Below are positions 63,001 to 64,000 of a stretch of DNA of 64,000 nt, in pieces. The notes under the pieces were generated by a model. The model worked only from the letters and a program-made list of their open reading frames with translations, searched no databases and had not been told where the DNA came from. This DNA comes from Dendrophyllia cribrosa (lineage: Eukaryota > Cnidaria > Anthozoa > Scleractinia > Dendrophylliidae): NCBI GenBank assembly GCA_024195265.1, contig JAJLRJ010000002.1, forward strand, positions 23,221,236-23,285,235, given 5' to 3'. Within the stretch, counting starts at the first letter, position 1. The number at the start of each line of letters is the position of its first letter. The position numbers and the translations under genes were made by a program.

Positions 63001-63937
63001 GGTACGAGATTAGCATAAACTGTGTGGCAGATGCTAGAAAGGGAGGAAAACGGAGATTTGGGAACAGAAAAATAAGAACGAAATAAAGGACGGCGTAATA
63101 AAGTCTGGCTACACACTGCAAGACTGCGCACAAATTTCTAAATTGCAAGGTTTGTCCACCCTCGGGAGAGAGTATTGCGCCCAGCGATCCAGAAGTGAAA
63201 CATCATCTTCTTCTTCTGCAGCGGACTGCATTCAACAGTTTCTGTCAGGAGTTACTTCCGTTTGATATTTATTCAATTTTTGTCTTTTGGTTTACTTTAC
63301 ATAGCGTTCCAAAAAAAGAAGAGCCGGCAAAAATCATCACGTCGCAGGCATTAAATTTGCACTTGCTCTCTTTAAAGTGGCTATTTTTTTGTCGTTGTGT
63401 TGCTTATGCGCGGTTTGCGATTAAACCAGACTTAACGAAATGAATAGGACGTAAAAAATCTCACATTTCTTTCTTCAATCGTTTCTGACAGCTTGTTCTA
63501 AGATATCATAGTAGGGAGCTTTAGATTTGAGTACGAGTACGACTTTTGAATTTAAAGCCAGTCACGTCCCCGGAGCTGTCGGTCCTTCCTGTTGCAAACC
63601 AGCAGATAAGAAGACTGTATGTATAAAATTTGTGTGGTAAATGGTTATTTAGAGCACGCGAACTAAGTTTTAAAAGTCGTACTCGTACTCGTACTCAATC
63701 TCGTACTCGTCGTCCGATCTAAAGTCCCCTAATCTATTAAAGTAGGAAATACAGTTTTGAGATAACAGTTGGTAACGAGCCCACCATTTTTTAAACAGGT
63801 GTTTGTTGGGAATAATGACGAGACAACAGTGAAGAGGAATGATCTGGTTACCCCTGTAGTTGCCAGATACGTGCGCATTCATCCAATTTCCTGGAAAACT
63901 GATGTATGTCTCAGAGCCGAGTTTTATGGCTGTGGAG
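44888..63937 (+). CDS. Secreted astacin-ShK-ShK-chymotrypsin-F5/8C multidomain protease (15 coding exons, 3' end open)
   Basis: Exons 44888-45035, 47692-47874, 50318-50441, 50967-51142, 51659-51907, 52701-52814, 54641-54853, 57207-57419, 58469-58573, 58822-58929, 59002-59126, 59400-59890, 61065-61204, 62776-62861, 63799-63937 join in phase to 871 codons + 1 nt. Order: signal peptide 1-23; propeptide with FEGD at 61-64; astacin with [12 protein letters not shown] at 180-191 and Met-turn SIMHY at 235-239; RRKRR at 287-291; ShK 295-330 and 333-365; Pro/Thr linker; S1 protease with RVVNG at 417-421, His458, Asp507, Ser604; Pro/Gln/Thr linker about 658-722; F5/8C, Cys724-Cys870. Both active sites are complete. 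Astacin+ShK proteins are known from cnidarian secretions and venom; adding an S1 protease and a discoidin domain to the same chain is unusual. The last exon ends at GTAGGA, or reads through to TAG at 63958-63960. Confidence 0.93.
45036..46532. other. Protease intron 1, left part: nothing recognised
   Basis: Unique-looking AT-rich sequence with no conserved protein fragment and no clear repeat boundary, apart from a GGGGGTCACCG motif at 46022 related to sequence near 9875. Confidence 0.5.
46559..47131 (-). CDS. MYND zinc-finger protein, intronless, antisense inside protease intron
   Basis: ATG at 47131 gives 190 residues; the open frame reaches 47239 upstream but has no earlier ATG. The N-terminal two thirds are charged and coiled-coil-like ([17 protein letters not shown]). 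The C-terminus carries a complete MYND finger: [19 protein letters not shown], then YCDETC and HKDTC, eight metal ligands. MYND fingers bind Pro-rich peptides; the role here is unknown. AATAAA lies about 20 bases after the TAG (46538-46533). No introns and a position in another gene's intron suggest a retrocopy or a simple nested gene; I see no poly-A tail or target duplication to decide. Confidence 0.82.
   Translation of the reverse strand: MEQRINEVQVLLGRLKENLTELLPSFEEIVEQQAEKLASKQKKELRKQLKIEQDNANGECKRIRRETEERVKDIGTIVRKFAQDFRSEHNANLETIARKEKVKNCEEIEHAITVARNHTDGEPSSCSEFQAIDISEMPDTSDSPRCAACGKERVWLYFCEACRVTRYCDETCQMRDWKNHKDTCVGLSQR
47404..47560. mobile_element. Truncated CCCCGGGG-ended MITE
   Basis: Shares the left end and the GCTATATAGGTATGTGCCG core with 44289-44613 but lacks a matching right end. 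It lies between the MYND gene and protease exon 2. Confidence 0.5.
47692..47874 (+). CDS. Protease exon 2: astacin propeptide switch and mature N-terminus (residues 50-110)
   Basis: Contains [11 protein letters not shown]; in astacin zymogens the Asp of F-x-G-D blocks the zinc. Then [17 protein letters not shown], the usual start of mature astacin domains. Activation is likely just before [11 protein letters not shown]. Confidence 0.92.
48112..48200. mobile_element. Small hAT-type MITE (CAGGGGCGTAGCCAGG ends)
   Basis: Ends CAGGGGCGTAGCCAG and TAGCTATGCCCCTGA are inverted; the centre has GTACGTGCGTAC repeats. Confidence 0.6.
48524..49022 (+). repeat. SINE-like dispersed repeat, copy 2 (interrupted)
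   Basis: Same family as 14614-15063; interrupted by the MITE at 48551-48690. Lacks the (AAT)n run. Confidence 0.65.
48551..48690. mobile_element. Foldback MITE inserted in repeat copy 2
   Basis: Arms GTATATACGTCATGGTGGGT... about 50 bases each, with TGCCGGATCCTTT inside. AAATTTTA lies on both sides, while the uninterrupted copy near 14635 has it once. Confidence 0.75.
49938..50286 (+). mobile_element. Doubled AGAGC MITE copy before protease exon 3
   Basis: Starts AGAGCGATTTTCAATTGAGC and ends ACAATTGAAAACCACTCT. The block CGCCACTTTATCAACCAATC to TTTTCTGCGTCTGTTGTGAT occurs twice. It ends about 30 bases before the exon 3 acceptor, so it forms part of the branch-point region. Confidence 0.65.
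50318..50441 (+). CDS. Protease exon 3: astacin N-lobe (residues 111-151)
   Basis: Encodes [19 protein letters not shown], with the first conserved astacin cysteine. Donor GTGAGT, phase 2. A doubled MITE copy lies directly upstream (49938-50286). Confidence 0.93.
50628..50705. mobile_element. Small MITE (CAGTAGCCTGCG ends)
   Basis: Inverted ends CAGTAGTAGCCTGCG and CGCAGGCTACTG, with CAGACGTTT inside. Between protease exons 3 and 4. Confidence 0.55.
50967..51142 (+). CDS. Protease exon 4: astacin zinc site (residues 152-210)
   Basis: The zinc site [19 protein letters not shown] fits HExxHxxGxxHE with the family Glu after the third His. Cys153/Cys172 flank it as the conserved disulfide pair. 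Ends in phase 1 at GTACGT. Confidence 0.97.
51659..51907 (+). CDS. Protease exon 5: Met-turn, end of astacin domain, RRKRR (residues 211-293)
   Basis: [18 protein letters not shown] is the Met-turn with the Tyr zinc ligand, and KMYEC gives the last conserved cysteine. EPRRKRRQA follows. Without splicing the frame stops at TAA 8 bases later; the donor GTAAAT at 51908 joins in phase to the ShK exon. Intron retention would therefore give an astacin-only protein. Confidence 0.92.
52701..52814 (+). CDS. Protease exon 6: first ShK domain (residues 294-331)
   Basis: [19 protein letters not shown], then [12 protein letters not shown]: six cysteines of a ShK/SXC domain. The last pair is C-x-C rather than the usual C-x-x-C. 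Symmetrical 1-1 exon. Confidence 0.93.
53236..53330 (+). repeat. Short repeat of TTAGCTCGCGG / CGTACGACGTCG
   Basis: Three to four degenerate units, CpG-rich. Protease intron between ShK exons. The rest of 52815-54055 shows nothing recognisable. Confidence 0.5.
54058..54258 (+). repeat. Minisatellite, GGTAGGATGCGG-type, about 10-bp unit
   Basis: About 19 units such as GGTAGGATGCG and GGTAGGACGCG. The open frame it creates on the minus strand is an artefact of the repeat. Between the two ShK exons. Confidence 0.8.
54641..54853 (+). CDS. Protease exon 7: second ShK domain and Pro/Thr linker (residues 332-402)
   Basis: [17 protein letters not shown], then [10 protein letters not shown]: canonical ShK spacing. 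It is followed by repeats of PTVRPTP and a basic [10 protein letters not shown] tail. Symmetrical 1-1 exon; the linker is probably extended and may be O-glycosylated. Confidence 0.94.
54854..55833. other. Protease intron 7, left part: nothing recognised
   Basis: No coding signal or clear repeat. The intron continues into the palindrome and hAT-like element before the S1 exon. Confidence 0.5.
55834..55907. repeat. Palindromic CCTCGTTCCCAG-type MITE fragment
   Basis: Arms AACCTCGTTCCCAG and CTGGGAACTAGGTTG with GGGAAAAG inside. Related sequence at 47910-47950. Confidence 0.5.
55939..57114. mobile_element. hAT-like element, 1.18 kb, degenerate
   Basis: Ends CAGGGTTGGAAATAA... and ...TTATTTCCAACCCTG are inverted repeats; GGTTAG adjoins both ends. 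It contains the zinc-finger fragment above and, on the plus strand, a short ORF at 56746. It lies in the intron just before the S1 exon 57207. Confidence 0.65.
56243..56605 (-). pseudogene. hAT-type transposase N-terminal zinc-finger fragment (TTF/KIAA1586-like)
   Basis: 120-codon ORF from ATG at 56605. [11 protein letters not shown] followed by [20 protein letters not shown] fits the zinc-finger module (C-x2-C...H) seen at the N-terminus of hAT-related proteins. The frame degenerates after about 90 residues and no catalytic region follows. It lies within the element bounded at 55939 and 57114, so it is element cargo and not a host gene. Confidence 0.6.
57207..57419 (+). CDS. Protease exon 8: S1 activation site and catalytic His (residues 403-473)
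   Basis: [17 protein letters not shown] gives a cysteine before the R-VVNG activation cleavage. [17 protein letters not shown] carries His458. Confidence 0.96.
57669..57749. repeat. Inverted repeat in protease intron 8
   Basis: Arms CCCAGAGCCACGATCCTTTT and its mirror around GATCACGTGAT. The rest of the 57420-58468 intron shows no gene. Confidence 0.55.
58469..58573 (+). CDS. Protease exon 9: S1 catalytic Asp (residues 474-508)
   Basis: Encodes [19 protein letters not shown]; Asp507 is the catalytic residue. Donor GTAAAC, phase 1. Confidence 0.94.
58822..58929 (+). CDS. Protease exon 10: S1 core (residues 509-544)
   Basis: [20 protein letters not shown] follows directly on DNDV, as expected in S1 proteases. 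Ends CSIT at GTAAGT. Confidence 0.94.
59002..59126 (+). CDS. Protease exon 11: S1 core (residues 545-586)
   Basis: [20 protein letters not shown] begins with the conserved G-W-G. The exon ends on ATG in phase 0 at GTATGT. Confidence 0.93.
59400..59890 (+). CDS. Protease exon 12: S1 catalytic Ser, Pro-rich linker, start of F5/8C (residues 587-749)
   Basis: [20 protein letters not shown] places Ser604 in GDSGGP. The residue equivalent to chymotrypsin 189 is Ser598, and VSWG...C with Gly at 226 follows, so the S1 pocket is chymotrypsin-like, not trypsin-like. About 60 residues of PPPPQT-type repeats follow, then [20 protein letters not shown], the usual F5/8C opening. Confidence 0.95.
60270..60895. 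mobile_element. Foldback element with GATTCGCC/GGCGAATC subterminal repeats
   Basis: The left cluster has ATGATTCGCCC units, the right cluster CGAATCATGGCAGGCGAATC units. Outer parts share CACTGCRGTG and GTTTGAAAAA-like motifs; a further partial end lies at 60795-60895. Protease intron 12. Confidence 0.5.
61065..61204 (+). CDS. Protease exon 13: F5/8C domain (residues 750-796)
   Basis: Encodes [19 protein letters not shown], then [20 protein letters not shown], the most conserved discoidin block. Confidence 0.95.
61498..61558 (+). repeat. Microsatellite, CACTGATACAGTGATA unit
   Basis: About 3.5 copies of a 16-base unit that is itself partly palindromic. Confidence 0.75.
61898..62078. mobile_element. 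Palindromic MITE (ACAAATTTACACCGGTTTTC ends)
   Basis: Near-perfect arms of about 80 bases with GTGATGACGTAAA and GGTCCACACCA. Protease intron 13. Confidence 0.7.
62296..62468 (+). repeat. TATAG microsatellite interrupted by a perfect palindrome
   Basis: More than 25 TATAG units. 62345-62374 (CAAGAGAACATAAAG and its mirror) splits the array. Confidence 0.85.
62596..62652 (+). repeat. AGCAT microsatellite
   Basis: About 11 AGCAT units, one base different from the TATAG unit nearby. Confidence 0.85.
62776..62861 (+). CDS. Protease exon 14: F5/8C domain (residues 797-825)
   Basis: [20 protein letters not shown] then GKSWTWYPK. The join ATQ-GR is typical of the family. Donor GTATCA. Confidence 0.93.
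62946..63017. repeat. Palindrome with CTCGTACCCAGATCTC arms
   Basis: TAATCTCGTACCCAGATCTC is mirrored by GAGATCTGGGTACGAGATTA. The remainder of the intron to 63798 shows only a short repeat of GAGTACGAGTAC near 63530 and its inverse near 63680. Confidence 0.65.
63799..63937 (+). CDS. Protease exon 15: end of F5/8C domain (residues 826-871)
   Basis: [20 protein letters not shown], then ARYVRIHP...LRAEFYGC closes the domain. After GGA G there is a GTAGGA donor, so more domains may lie to the right. Without splicing the chain ends seven residues later at TAG (63958-63960). Confidence 0.93.
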
Positions 63938-64000
63938 GTAGGAACGTCACTAGAATATAGGGAATAATTAATGACTAGGGTAGTCTTAGTTCCAATCAAA

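Overview
The window looks like nuclear DNA of an anthozoan cnidarian, most likely a stony coral. The evidence is intron-rich genes with short exons and GT-AG introns, an astacin/ShK/trypsin/discoidin multidomain protein, a CD109/alpha-2-macroglobulin-type thioester protein (TEP), and a dense load of short inverted-repeat elements, hAT, Harbinger, Penelope and LINE fragments. The species cannot be named from the sequence. I found no bacterial, organellar or viral gene.

Left half, minus strand (931-35846, promoter near 36280): the 5' two thirds of a CD109-like TEP gene. I could join 24 coding exons with consistent phases into about 930 residues: signal peptide, then a run of macroglobulin domains. 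The last exon ends just before the place where family members carry the thioester. The thioester exon and 3' half lie beyond position 1.

Middle (about 36.3-41.5 kb): no gene, only mobile-element debris. The two main genes are divergently arranged, with putative TATA boxes about 5.2 kb apart.

Right half, plus strand (promoter near 41467; coding 44888-63937 or beyond): 15 coding exons with consistent phases encode a secreted protein of at least 871 residues. Its order is signal peptide, astacin propeptide, astacin metalloprotease, two ShK domains, Pro/Thr linker, chymotrypsin-like serine protease, proline-rich linker, F5/8 type C (discoidin) domain. Both catalytic sites are intact, so one chain carries two unrelated protease classes. 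This is the most unusual feature of the window. An uninterrupted MYND zinc-finger ORF sits antisense in its first coding intron.

Introns and intergenic DNA are mostly repeats: a MITE family with TTTTCAATTGAGTG ends (at least seven copies), an 11-copy satellite of 150-170 bp, a 4.2-kb element with 54-bp identical terminal inverted repeats, a tRNA-Ser-derived SINE, a Penelope RT fragment split by a hAT-like insertion, a 5'-truncated LINE, and several foldback elements built from short directional subterminal repeats.

TEPs of this family trap or react with proteases and opsonise, and the neighbour is a two-protease secreted protein. A functional link between the two is only a hypothesis based on adjacency.
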